Assembly (NCBI GenBank): GCA_051873875.1
Contig: JBJEFI010000048.1
Coordinates: forward strand, 62,001-126,000
From: JBJEFI01 sp051873875
Lineage (GTDB): Bacteria > Bacillota > Bacilli > Bacillales > Bacillaceae_G
DNA: 64,000 nt
Direction: 5' to 3'
The position numbers and the translations under genes were made by a program. Under the pieces are notes generated by a model, which saw only the letters and a list, made by a program, of their open reading frames with translations, did no database searches and was not told the origin of the DNA. Shown here in pieces: positions 1 through 7,656 of this stretch (its first letter is position 1; the number at the start of each line of letters is the position of its first letter).

Positions 1-642
1 TTGCACTAAATCCCCCATTTGTCCAAAAACAGAGGCAAAAATCGTCACAATGATAAGCATAGGTAGTGTTACGTTTAATGATACAAAGAAATGATAAACG
101 ATTGCAACTACAATGGCACATAAAATACCACCTAAAGAACCTTCAATTGTTTTATTTGGACTAATTTCTGGCCATAACTTTCGTTTTCCTACTGCTTTAC
201 CAACAAAATAAGCACCTGAATCTGTTGCCCAAATAATAAATAAAGCAAAGAAGATAAATTCAACGCCATGCATACGTGTTTGTAAGAAGTAGTAAAATCC
301 TCCGCCTACATAAATAACACTAATAAATAAAAAACCAACATCATCAAAATCAAATTTATTTTTAGATATTACAGTGTATGACAGAATAAGTAATACGATG
401 CCAAGCATCCACGCCATCTTATTCACATGTATACTTTCATCTGGTAACAGTAATACCCATAAAACAACAAAAATAAGCACAGATGGAACAGATACTATTT
501 TTATTCCTTTCATTCTTAACAATTCATATAAGCCGATTGTCGCAAGGGCAATCGTTAAAAGAAAAAAGGGTAACTTCCCATAAAAGACAATTGGGATAAA
601 AAGCGCCGCTGCTATTATCCCCGTTATAATTCTTTGTTTCAT
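1..642 (-). CDS. cdsA: Phosphatidate cytidylyltransferase CdsA, 3' end outside window
   Basis: Makes CDP-diacylglycerol from phosphatidic acid and CTP, the branch point for membrane phospholipids; integral membrane enzyme. The first 214 codons are present. They start at an ATG (640-642) preceded by an AAAGGTG Shine-Dalgarno (SD) and read open to the window edge. The protein is a chain of hydrophobic segments; WATDSGAYFVGK (about 138-149) and SPNKTIEGSLGG (161-172) are typical of CdsA. The family is about 260-270 residues, so roughly 50 C-terminal residues, including the usual signature, lie outside. It follows uppS by 14 nt and is probably co-transcribed with it, as in other bacilli. Confidence 0.93.
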   Translation of the reverse strand, partial: MKQRIITGIIAAALFIPIVFYGKLPFFLLTIALATIGLYELLRMKGIKIVSVPSVLIFVVLWVLLLPDESIHVNKMAWMLGIVLLILSYTVISKNKFDFDDVGFLFISVIYVGGGFYYFLQTRMHGVEFIFFALFIIWATDSGAYFVGKAVGKRKLWPEISPNKTIEGSLGGILCAIVVAIVYHFFVSLNVTLPMLIIVTIFASVFGQMGDLVQ

Positions 643-656
643 TTATTATCACCTTT

Positions 657-1427
657 TTATAAGCCGCCGTAACGACGATTTCGTTGTTGATATTCTGCTA
701 TCGCTTCTACAAAATGTTCCTCTGAAAAATCTGGCCAAAATACATCGGTAAAATATAATTCAGAGTATGCAATTTGCCATAATAAAAAATTACTAATGCG
801 CAATTCTCCACTTGTTCGAATTAACAGTTCAGGATCATCATAGTCTTTTGTTAATAAATAATTTGAAATTGTTTCATCCGTAATCTCATCTGCTTTTATT
901 TCACCAGCTTGACATGCTGATGCAATTTGCTGAACAGCTTGTGTGATTTCATTTCGACTACCGTAATTTAGTGCAAAATTTAAAACCAATCCTGTATTAT
1001 GCTTTGTTTCTTCTACAGCTTTTTCAATTGCACGATACGTATAACTTGGTAGTTCTTCTGTATTTCCCATCATTTTGACAACAACATTTTCTTTTATTAA
1101 CTCTGGTAAAAATGTCCCCATAAATTCTTCAGGTAATTTCATTAAGAACTCGACCTCTTTTTTTGGTCGTTTCCAATTTTCTGTTGAAAAAGCATACAAT
1201 GTTAACACTTTTACACCTAAAGCATTTGCTGCCTTAGTAATTTGCTTAACTGTTTCCATTCCTTGTTTATGTCCAGCAACACGTGGTAAATTACGTTTTT
1301 TAGCCCAACGTCCATTTCCATCCATAATAATTGCTACATGCTTTGGAATTTCACCTTCTGCAACGACAGAACATAAATCCTTATTATCCTGCTCTTTATC
1401 TTTCCAATAACGAAACCTTTTTAACAT
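657..1427 (-). CDS. uppS: Undecaprenyl diphosphate synthase (cis-prenyltransferase)
   Basis: Condenses eight isopentenyl diphosphates onto farnesyl diphosphate to give the C55 lipid carrier for peptidoglycan and teichoic acid. 256 residues from the ATG at 1425-1427, which has GGAGGG eight bases upstream; a longer in-frame reading exists but lacks an SD. IMDGNGRW (34-41) carries the catalytic Asp36, followed by GHKQG; RTSGELRISNF (204-214) is the second family block. Lies between frr and cdsA in the conserved pyrH-frr-uppS-cdsA order. Confidence 0.96.
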   Translation of the reverse strand: MLKRFRYWKDKEQDNKDLCSVVAEGEIPKHVAIIMDGNGRWAKKRNLPRVAGHKQGMETVKQITKAANALGVKVLTLYAFSTENWKRPKKEVEFLMKLPEEFMGTFLPELIKENVVVKMMGNTEELPSYTYRAIEKAVEETKHNTGLVLNFALNYGSRNEITQAVQQIASACQAGEIKADEITDETISNYLLTKDYDDPELLIRTSGELRISNFLLWQIAYSELYFTDVFWPDFSEEHFVEAIAEYQQRNRRYGGL

Positions 1428-1471
1428 ACATTTTGCCCTCCAATGGCAACAAACTCCCAAAAACGGAAAAG

Positions 1472-1500
1472 CCCCCTTACATTAGCTGCAAAGAGGGAAT
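1472..1500 (-). terminator. Possible weak terminator after frr
   Basis: Just past the frr stop, CCCTCTT can pair with AAGGGGG (one G-U pair) around a 12-nt loop. The T-tract that follows is interrupted (CTTTTCCGTTTTT). It may only attenuate, since uppS begins about 45 nt later. Confidence 0.35.
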
Positions 1501-1512
1501 TTCCTTCAGAAA

Positions 1513-2070
1513 TTAAACTTCCATAATTTCTTTTTCTTTATCTTTTGTAATCGCATCGATTTTTGCAACGTGCTCATCTGTTAATTTTTGAACATCATTT
1601 TGATATCCACGTACATCATCTTCAGTGATTTCCCCATTTTTTTCTAACTTTTTAAGATCGTCGTTACCATCACGACGTACGTTACGAATTGTTACTTTCG
1701 CTTCTTCAGCAAGTTTTTTCACTTGTTTTACTAGGTCACGGCGACGCTCTTCTGTTAAAGCTGGGAAAATAATACGAATAACAGAACCATCACTTGATGG
1801 ATTTAAACCTAAATCTGATTTTAAAATTGCTTTTTCAACATCGCCTACAGAAGACTTGTCATAAGGTTGAATCACGAGCATACGTGCTTCAGGAATTGAA
1901 ATTGTTGCTAATTGATTAATTGGTGTTGGTGCACCATAATAATCTACTGTAATACGATCTAAAATTGATGCAGAAGCACGACCAGCACGGATGCTAGCTA
2001 GTTCTCTTTGATAAGCACCAATTGCTTTATCCATTTTTTCTTTTGTATTTTTAATTACATTTTTCGGCAT
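1513..2070 (-). CDS. frr: Ribosome recycling factor
   Basis: Splits post-termination ribosomes together with EF-G. 185 residues, the standard family length, beginning MPKNVIKNTKEK and ending in a basic/acidic helix (KDKEKEIMEV). The two-domain composition matches RRF: a long three-helix bundle broken by the segment around GAPTPINQLATI. The SD GAGGGG lies in the last codons of pyrH, one base upstream of the gap, so pyrH-frr are translationally close and likely one transcript. Confidence 0.97.
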   Translation of the reverse strand: MPKNVIKNTKEKMDKAIGAYQRELASIRAGRASASILDRITVDYYGAPTPINQLATISIPEARMLVIQPYDKSSVGDVEKAILKSDLGLNPSSDGSVIRIIFPALTEERRRDLVKQVKKLAEEAKVTIRNVRRDGNDDLKKLEKNGEITEDDVRGYQNDVQKLTDEHVAKIDAITKDKEKEIMEV

Positions 2071-2071
2071 A

Positions 2072-2794
2072 TTATTTTCCCCTCACTATAGTTCCAATAT
2101 TTTCTCCAACAACAACTCGTTTAATGTTTCCTTCTTCTGTAATTGAGAAAACGATTAACGGAATATCGTTGTCCATACATAATGAAGATGCTGTTGAATC
2201 CATAACACCTAAACCTTCATTAAGAACATCTAAGAATGTTAATTCATCATATTTTGTTGCATTTTCATCAACACGTGGGTCTGCGTTATAAACGCCGTCT
2301 ACATTATTTTTAGCCATTAAAATAACATCTGCTTCAATCTCAGCTGCACGTAATGCTGCAGTTGTATCTGTTGAGAAGTATGGATTTCCTGTCCCCGCTG
2401 CGAAAATCACAACACGAGCTTTTTCTAAGTGGCGAATTGCCTTACGACGTATGTATGGTTCAGCAACTTGACGCATTTCAATTGACGTTTGTACGCGTGT
2501 TGGAATACCTAAGTTTTCCAAACTATCTTGAAGTGCTAATGAATTCATTACTGTTGCAAGCATTCCCATATAATCAGCAGCAGCACGGTCCATGCCCATT
2601 TCTTCGCCAATTTTTCCACGCCAGATGTTTCCGCCACCAACAACTACAGCAACTTCTACACCTAATTCTGCTACTTCTTTTACTTGTTGTGCAATTGTTT
2701 TAATGACAGAAGGGTTAATACCAAAACCTTTTTCACCTGCTAGTGCTTCTCCACTTAATTTTAACACAACACGTTTATATTTTGCTTTTGTCAT
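2072..2794 (-). CDS. pyrH: UMP kinase
   Basis: Phosphorylates UMP to UDP; the bacterial amino-acid-kinase-fold enzyme, hexameric and cytosolic. 240 residues starting MTKAKYKRVVLKLSGEAL. Of two adjacent ATGs the second (2794) is preferred because GGAGG is six bases upstream of it and only three from the first. GGGNIWRG (53-60) and AGTGNPYFSTDTTAAL are the nucleotide- and UMP-binding blocks. It uses the UTP/UDP pool supplied by the pyr operon at the other end of the window. A terminator separates it from tsf. Confidence 0.97.
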   Translation of the reverse strand: MTKAKYKRVVLKLSGEALAGEKGFGINPSVIKTIAQQVKEVAELGVEVAVVVGGGNIWRGKIGEEMGMDRAAADYMGMLATVMNSLALQDSLENLGIPTRVQTSIEMRQVAEPYIRRKAIRHLEKARVVIFAAGTGNPYFSTDTTAALRAAEIEADVILMAKNNVDGVYNADPRVDENATKYDELTFLDVLNEGLGVMDSTASSLCMDNDIPLIVFSITEEGNIKRVVVGENIGTIVRGK

Positions 2795-2828
2795 CATGAA
2801 CCTCCGTTAGTACTATTTTTCTCTCTTT

Positions 2829-2859
2829 AAAAATAGGGAACACACATTGTGTTCCCTAT
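2829..2859 (-). terminator. Rho-independent terminator after tsf
   Basis: A perfect 12-bp stem (ATAGGGAACACA / TGTGTTCCCTAT) with a three-base loop, followed on the minus strand by TTTT, directly after the tsf stop. It closes rpsB-tsf. Confidence 0.9.
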
Positions 2860-2870
2860 CCATTTCCAAA

Positions 2871-3755
2871 TTAGTTACCGCGTACTTGGTTCATTACTTC
2901 TTCAGCAAAGTTATCTTGTTTTTTCTCGATACCTTCACCAACTTCGTAACGTACGAAACTTGCCACTGTAGCACCTTTTGACTCAACGAATTTTCCAACT
3001 TTAAAGTCAGGGTTTACTACATATGATTGGTCTAATAAGCAAATTTCTTCGAAGTATTTGTTTAAGCGACCAACAACCATTTTTTCAACGATTGCTTCTG
3101 GTTTACCTTCGTTTAATGCTTGTTGTTTTAATACTTCACGCTCATGTGCGATTTCTTCTTCAGATACTACAGAGCGATCAATGTATTTAGGGTTAACTGC
3201 AGCGATGTGCATTGCAACACCTTTTGCAGTTTCTTCATCATTTGTACCTGCTAATACAGTTAATACACCAATGCGTCCACCCATGTGTAAGTATGCACCG
3301 AATGCATCTGCATCTGTTTTAGATACAATAGCAAAACGACGTAAAGTGATTTTTTCACCAATTGTTGCAATTGCATGGTTGATGTGGTCAGCAACTTTAG
3401 TGCCATTTTCCATTGTTACTTCTAAAGCTTCTTCAACTGTAGCTGGTTTATTAGCTAATAATGCAGTAGCTAGCTCAGTGATTAATGTTTTGAAGTTATC
3501 GTTTTTAGCAACGAAGTCTGTTTCAGAGTTTACTTCTAAAATAACAGCGTCGTTACCTTCTGTTTGGATGAAAGTTAAACCTTCAGCAGCGATACGATCA
3601 GATTTTTTAGCAGCTTTTGCGATTCCTTTTTCACGTAAGTAATCGATTGCTTTCTCCATATCGCCATTTGTTTCTGTTAATGCTTTTTTACAATCCATCA
3701 TACCTGCGCCCGTTTTTTCACGAAGCTCTTTTACCATAGATGCTGTAATTGCCAT
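2871..3755 (-). CDS. tsf: Elongation factor Ts
   Basis: Guanine nucleotide exchange factor for EF-Tu. 294 residues, close to the 293 of B. subtilis. The N-terminal UBA-like domain (MAITASMVKELREKTGAGMM) is followed by TDFVAKN (79-85), the conserved EF-Tu contact. ATG start with a GGAGGAATAG-type SD. Downstream of rpsB, from which it is separated by a hairpin and a structured 165-nt spacer, so its level relative to S2 may be set by read-through. Confidence 0.98.
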   Translation of the reverse strand: MAITASMVKELREKTGAGMMDCKKALTETNGDMEKAIDYLREKGIAKAAKKSDRIAAEGLTFIQTEGNDAVILEVNSETDFVAKNDNFKTLITELATALLANKPATVEEALEVTMENGTKVADHINHAIATIGEKITLRRFAIVSKTDADAFGAYLHMGGRIGVLTVLAGTNDEETAKGVAMHIAAVNPKYIDRSVVSEEEIAHEREVLKQQALNEGKPEAIVEKMVVGRLNKYFEEICLLDQSYVVNPDFKVGKFVESKGATVASFVRYEVGEGIEKKQDNFAEEVMNQVRGN

Positions 3756-3822
3756 TGTCTATTCCTCCTATTATGTAGTTCGGTTATTTCAACACGATAA
3801 TTGATTATTTTTTATAAATGCT

Positions 3823-3865
3823 ACTTTGTTAGTATCTCCTTAATAAGGTATGAACATAACAAAGT
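3823..3865 (-). other. Two-tier hairpin in the rpsB-tsf spacer
   Basis: The arms ACTTTGTTA and TAACAAAGT (3823-3831 / 3857-3865) match over nine bases and enclose a second small stem, CCTTA/TAAGG (3838-3848). On the minus-strand transcript it lies after the rpsB hairpin and about 70 nt ahead of the tsf start. Function unknown; a leader element is an inference. Confidence 0.5.
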
Positions 3866-3869
3866 TATC

Positions 3870-3912
3870 TAATAAAAAGGTGATAATAGAGTTGCCCCCC
3901 TTATCACCTTTT
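3870..3912 (-). terminator. Terminator/attenuator between rpsB and tsf
   Basis: AAAAGGTGATAA (minus) pairs with TTATCACCTTTT over 12 bp around a 14-nt loop; the 3' arm itself supplies the T-run. It sits nine bases after the rpsB stop. No strong promoter is visible before tsf, so partial termination is likely. Confidence 0.75.
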
Positions 3913-3921
3913 GTTTGCTAA

Positions 3922-4626
3922 TTACTCAGCAGAAGCTACTTCTTCGCCTTGTTTAGCTTCTAAAATAGCGTCAGCCATTTTAGCTGTTAATAATTTAACT
4001 GCACGAATTGCATCGTCGTTTGCAGGAATTACATGATCGATTTCATCTGGATCACAGTTTGTATCAACAATACCGATGATTGGGATGTTTAATTTACGTG
4101 CTTCCGCAACAGCGATACGCTCTTTGCGTGGGTCAACGATGAATAATGCATCAGGAATTTCTTTCATATCTTTAATTCCGCCTAAGAATTTCTCTAAGCG
4201 TTCTAATTCTTTTTTAAGACCTACTACTTCTTTCTTAGGAAGTACTTCGAAAGTTCCATCTTCTTGCATTCTTTCGATATCTTTTAAACGTTTAACACGT
4301 TTTTGAATCGTTGAGAAGTTTGTTAATGTACCACCTAACCAACGTTGGTTAACGAAGTACATACCAGAACGGATTGCTTCTTCTTTAATAGCTTCTTGAG
4401 CTTGTTTTTTAGTACCAACGAATAAGATGTTACCGCCTTCAGCAGCGATTTCTTTCATTACGTTGTACGCTTCTTCTACTTTGCGAACTGTTTTTTGAAG
4501 ATCGATGATGTAGATCCCGTTACGCTCAGTGAAGATGTATTTTTTCATTTTTGGGTTCCAACGGCGTGTTTGATGACCGAAGTGAACACCAGCTTCAAGT
4601 AATTGTTTCATTGAAATTACTGACAT
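3922..4626 (-). CDS. rpsB: 30S ribosomal protein S2
   Basis: Binds 16S rRNA late in 30S assembly and is needed for S1-type mRNA handling. 234 residues beginning MSVISMKQLLEAGVHFGHQ; HFGHQTRRWNPKM and the C-terminal DTNCDPDEIDHVIPANDDAIRA are hallmark S2 segments. ATG start with SD AGGAGG. Its promoter and a hairpin leader lie upstream. codY is the next gene upstream; there is no flagellar cluster between them. Confidence 0.98.
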   Translation of the reverse strand: MSVISMKQLLEAGVHFGHQTRRWNPKMKKYIFTERNGIYIIDLQKTVRKVEEAYNVMKEIAAEGGNILFVGTKKQAQEAIKEEAIRSGMYFVNQRWLGGTLTNFSTIQKRVKRLKDIERMQEDGTFEVLPKKEVVGLKKELERLEKFLGGIKDMKEIPDALFIVDPRKERIAVAEARKLNIPIIGIVDTNCDPDEIDHVIPANDDAIRAVKLLTAKMADAILEAKQGEEVASAE

Positions 4627-4672
4627 TGTGTTTTCCTCCTAAATGGTTTTTTCCTCCGCTAGCTGTCAACTC

Positions 4673-4706
4673 TATATACAACTGAATTCTTCAGCACCTG
4701 TATATA
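4673..4706 (-). other. Hairpin in the rpsB 5' leader
   Basis: TATATACA (4673-4680) pairs with TGTATATA (4699-4706). Inside, CTGAA/TTCAG pair around a three-base loop, with a 1x4 internal loop between the stems. It falls within the transcribed leader, about 30 nt after the predicted start and 47 nt before the rpsB ATG. Two SD-like tracts (GGAGGA, then AGGAGGA) follow it; only the second is at proper distance from the ATG. An autoregulatory role is inference. Confidence 0.55.
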
Positions 4707-4739
4707 AATCGGCTACCGTGTGTATTAACACCACCAACA

Positions 4740-4768
4740 ACTATATCATATTCATAAATATGATTCAA
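4740..4768 (-). promoter_or_regulatory. Sigma-A promoter for rpsB
   Basis: TTGAAT (4763-4768), 17-bp spacer, TATAGT (4740-4745) on the minus strand, giving a leader of about 105 nt before rpsB. It lies downstream of the codY terminator. Confidence 0.75.
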
Positions 4769-4837
4769 GCTTATTTTTAGGTGTTTTGTTACTCTTTTAC
4801 ATTTTTTGTTTTCTGTATTTTTGAAAAAACTACAGAA

Positions 4838-4868
4838 AAAGCCGAGTAATATACTCGACTTTTTCAAT
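4838..4868 (-). terminator. Terminator after codY
   Basis: The stem AAAAAGTCGAGTA / TACTCGGCTTTTT (one mismatch) with a TAT loop starts right after the codY stop. The 3' arm ends in the T-run. Confidence 0.88.
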
Positions 4869-4875
4869 CGTATCA

Positions 4876-5655
4876 TTAGTTTGTTTTTAATTTTTCAAGT
4901 TCAACTAAAAACTTACCATTTAATACTTTAATATACGTACCTTTCATCCCTAATGAACGAGACTCAATTACGCCTGCACTTTCTAATTTACGAAGAGCAT
5001 TTACGATAACTGAACGTGTGATACCAACACGGTCTGCAATTTTACTTGCAACAAGTAATCCTTCATTTCCATCTAATTCTTCAAAAATATGCTCAATTGC
5101 CTCTAATTCACTATAAGAAAGTGAGCTAATTGCCATTTGAACAACTGCTTTACTTCTTGCTTCTTGCTCGATTTCTTCTGTTTTCTCACGAAGAATCTCC
5201 ATTCCAACTACTGTTGCACCATATTCAGCTAAAATTAAATCATCATTTGAGAAAGAACGACTTAAACGAGCTAATACTAATGTTCCTAAACGCTCACCGC
5301 CACCAACAATTGGTACAATCGTTGTTAATCCTTCTTGGAATAGTTCACGATTTTCAACTGGGAAAGCTGTGTACTCACTGTCAATGTCCACGTTTGATGT
5401 TGTTTCTGTTAATGTTAGAATCCCCTCTGTATATCCTTGTGGGAATTGGCGATCTGCTAACATTTTTTTCATACGATCATTTTCAATTTGTTGATAAATC
5501 GCATAACCTAATAACTTTCCGCGGCGACTTACGATAAATACGTTTGACTCAATTACTTCTGTTAACGTATCTGCCATTTCTTTAAAGTTTACTGGCTTTC
5601 CTGCTGATTGTTGTAAAAGTTTATTAATGACTCTTGTTTTGCCTAGTAATTCCAT
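4876..5655 (-). CDS. codY: GTP- and isoleucine-sensing global repressor CodY
   Basis: Represses amino-acid and peptide acquisition genes when GTP and branched-chain amino acids are high; dimeric DNA-binding protein. 259 residues, the canonical length. The N-terminal GAF domain (about 1-155) keeps the residues known in B. subtilis to shape the isoleucine pocket: Arg61, Phe71 and Phe98 fall at identical positions. A winged helix-turn-helix at about 203-223 contains ASKIADRVGITRSVIVNAL. ATG start with AGGAGGATATAAATAAA. Last gene of xerC-hslV-hslU-codY, ended by a strong terminator. Confidence 0.98.
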   Translation of the reverse strand: MELLGKTRVINKLLQQSAGKPVNFKEMADTLTEVIESNVFIVSRRGKLLGYAIYQQIENDRMKKMLADRQFPQGYTEGILTLTETTSNVDIDSEYTAFPVENRELFQEGLTTIVPIVGGGERLGTLVLARLSRSFSNDDLILAEYGATVVGMEILREKTEEIEQEARSKAVVQMAISSLSYSELEAIEHIFEELDGNEGLLVASKIADRVGITRSVIVNALRKLESAGVIESRSLGMKGTYIKVLNGKFLVELEKLKTN

Positions 5656-5687
5656 TTTATTTATATCCTCCTAAAACTTCTAAAAAA

Positions 5688-7082
5688 TCACAAAATATAT
5701 TGGCTTAAATCTTTGTTTGTTGAAATTGCTCCTAGCTTCTCTTCAACGTATTGTGGGGTAATAGTAATTGTACCAAGTTGAATTTCTGACGCCTCAAAGG
5801 ATAAATCTTCGAGTAATTTTTCCATAATAGTATGTAACCTTCTTGCGCCAATGTTATCCGTTTCTTGATTCACATTAAAAGCAATTTCCGCTATCTTACT
5901 AATAGCATCGTCAGAAAATTCAATTTGTATACCTTCTGTCTCTAATAATGCTTTATATTGTTTTAATAGTGCATTGTTCGGTTCTGTTAAAATTCGAATA
6001 AAATCTTCTACCTGTAGTTTTGTTAATTCCACTCGAATTGGAAAACGCCCTTGAAGCTCTGGAATTAAATCAGATGGTTTAGACATGTGAAATGCACCAG
6101 TGGCTATAAATAAAATATGATCTGTTTTTACAGCACCATATTTTGTTGTGACAGTGGAACCTTCTACAATAGGCAGAATATCTCTTTGTACACCTTCGCG
6201 TGATACATCAGCAGATTGCGCACCTCTACGACTTGCAATCTTGTCAATCTCATCAATGAAAACAATTCCAAGTTGTTCTGCTCGGTAGATTGCTTCTGCA
6301 TTTACTTCATCCATATCAATTAACTTGCCTGCTTCTTGAGACGCTAACACTTTTCTAGCTTCGCTAATTTTTAATTTTCTTTTTTTCGTTTTCTTTGGCA
6401 TGAATGAGCTTAACGCATCTTGCATGTTCATACCCATTTGGTCCATTCCTGCATTCGTGAATAAGTCTAACATGGACGATGCTTGCTCTTCAACCTCTAT
6501 CGAAATAATATCATCTTCTAATTGCTTTGCGGCTAATTGAAATTCAACTTTTCTTCTTTTATTTGCAAGCTCTGCATCTTTTTGTTCAGAGCTTGATTGT
6601 TGTTGTTGCTGATTGCCACCAAATAACATTTCAAGGGGATTCGTGTAATTTGATTTTTTCTGCTTATCTGGAACTAAAATTTCAACAATACGTTGATTTG
6701 CTAATTCCTCTGCTTTTTCAGCTACTTCAACCATTTTTTCACTCTTCACAATGCGAACGGCGGTTTCTACTAAATCACGAATCATCGCTTCTACATCTCG
6801 GCCGACATACCCAACTTCTGTGAATTTTGTTGCTTCTACTTTCACAAATGGAGCTCCAACCAATTTTGCTAAACGTCTTGCAATTTCAGTTTTACCAACA
6901 CCAGTTGGCCCAATCATTAAAATATTTTTTGGAGAGATTTCATCTCGAATACTTTCCGATAATAAACTGCGACGATATCGATTACGCAATGCTACCGCTA
7001 CAGCTTTTTTAGCCTCATTTTGACCAACAATATATCGGTCTAATTCACTAACAATCTGTTTTGGAGTTAAATTCAGCTTCAC
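5688..7082 (-). CDS. hslU: ATP-dependent protease ATPase subunit HslU (ClpY)
   Basis: AAA+ unfoldase ring that feeds substrates to HslV. 464 residues; GTG start with SD GGAGGG. Walker A GPTGVGKT (58-65), pore motif GYVGRD (91-96), Walker B IVFIDEIDKIA, and the C-terminal tail LSQYIL that docks into HslV. The variable I domain contains NQQQQQ followed by SSSEQ near residues 157-167, a low-complexity insertion. Begins 12 nt after hslV. Confidence 0.97.
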   Translation of the reverse strand: MKLNLTPKQIVSELDRYIVGQNEAKKAVAVALRNRYRRSLLSESIRDEISPKNILMIGPTGVGKTEIARRLAKLVGAPFVKVEATKFTEVGYVGRDVEAMIRDLVETAVRIVKSEKMVEVAEKAEELANQRIVEILVPDKQKKSNYTNPLEMLFGGNQQQQQSSSEQKDAELANKRRKVEFQLAAKQLEDDIISIEVEEQASSMLDLFTNAGMDQMGMNMQDALSSFMPKKTKKRKLKISEARKVLASQEAGKLIDMDEVNAEAIYRAEQLGIVFIDEIDKIASRRGAQSADVSREGVQRDILPIVEGSTVTTKYGAVKTDHILFIATGAFHMSKPSDLIPELQGRFPIRVELTKLQVEDFIRILTEPNNALLKQYKALLETEGIQIEFSDDAISKIAEIAFNVNQETDNIGARRLHTIMEKLLEDLSFEASEIQLGTITITPQYVEEKLGAISTNKDLSQYIL

Positions 7083-7094
7083 TTTAAACCCTCC

Positions 7095-7637
7095 CTACAG
7101 TTCTTCTACAATTACTTGATCATTTGTATACACACATATTTCTCCAGCAATGTCCAACGCTGCACGGGCAATCTCTGCTGCCGACATTGAATCACCTGTG
7201 TATCGTTTTAGTGCACGACCTGCTGAAAGTGCGTAATGGCCACCTGAACCAATTGCTAATATTCCATCATCCGGTTCAATTACTTCACCTGTACCAGATA
7301 CTAACAAAATACTTTCTTTACTCATGACAATTAACATTGCTTCTAATTGACGTAGTACTTTATCACTTCGCCATTGCTTTGCCAATTCCACAGCAGCACG
7401 TTGGATATTTCCGTTATACTCTTGAAGTTTTCCTTCAAACATTTCAAATAATGTAAAAGCATCAGCAACAGAGCCAGCAAAACCAGCTAATACTTTTCCA
7501 TTAAATAACTTTCTAACTTTACGAGCTGTATGTTTCATTACCACTGCATTTCCAAATGTAACTTGCCCATCTCCAGACATTGCACACTGTCCGTTATGAT
7601 GAATAGCAAAAATGGTTGTTGCATGAAAATTTCCCAT
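7095..7637 (-). CDS. hslV: ATP-dependent protease peptidase subunit HslV (ClpQ)
   Basis: Proteasome-like threonine/serine peptidase of the HslUV complex. 180 residues from the ATG at 7635-7637, which has GGAGG seven bases upstream; a 17-residue longer reading overlaps xerC and lacks an SD. The N-terminus is MGNFHATTIFA. The TTI that aligns with the catalytic Thr1 of E. coli HslV lies at 7-9, and residue 2 is Gly rather than the Ser used by B. subtilis ClpQ. AMSGDGQVT and AGFAGSVADAF are conserved. 19-nt gap after xerC. Confidence 0.96.
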   Translation of the reverse strand: MGNFHATTIFAIHHNGQCAMSGDGQVTFGNAVVMKHTARKVRKLFNGKVLAGFAGSVADAFTLFEMFEGKLQEYNGNIQRAAVELAKQWRSDKVLRQLEAMLIVMSKESILLVSGTGEVIEPDDGILAIGSGGHYALSAGRALKRYTGDSMSAAEIARAALDIAGEICVYTNDQVIVEEL

Positions 7638-7656
7638 AAATACGCCTCCTTTAGGC

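Noticed and set aside
1170..1200. AATTTTCTGTTGAAAAAG in uppS resembling a CodY box
   Set aside because: It lies inside coding sequence, has extra bases relative to AATTTTCWGAAAATT, and is not near a promoter.
3058..3642. 194-codon plus-strand open frame antisense to tsf
   Set aside because: Shadow of a highly conserved gene in the opposite frame; no SD and Ser/Ala/Ile-rich nonsense composition.
4691..4876. 61-codon minus-strand open frame between codY and rpsB
   Set aside because: It spans the codY terminator and rpsB promoter, has no SD, and its composition does not resemble protein; treated as non-coding.
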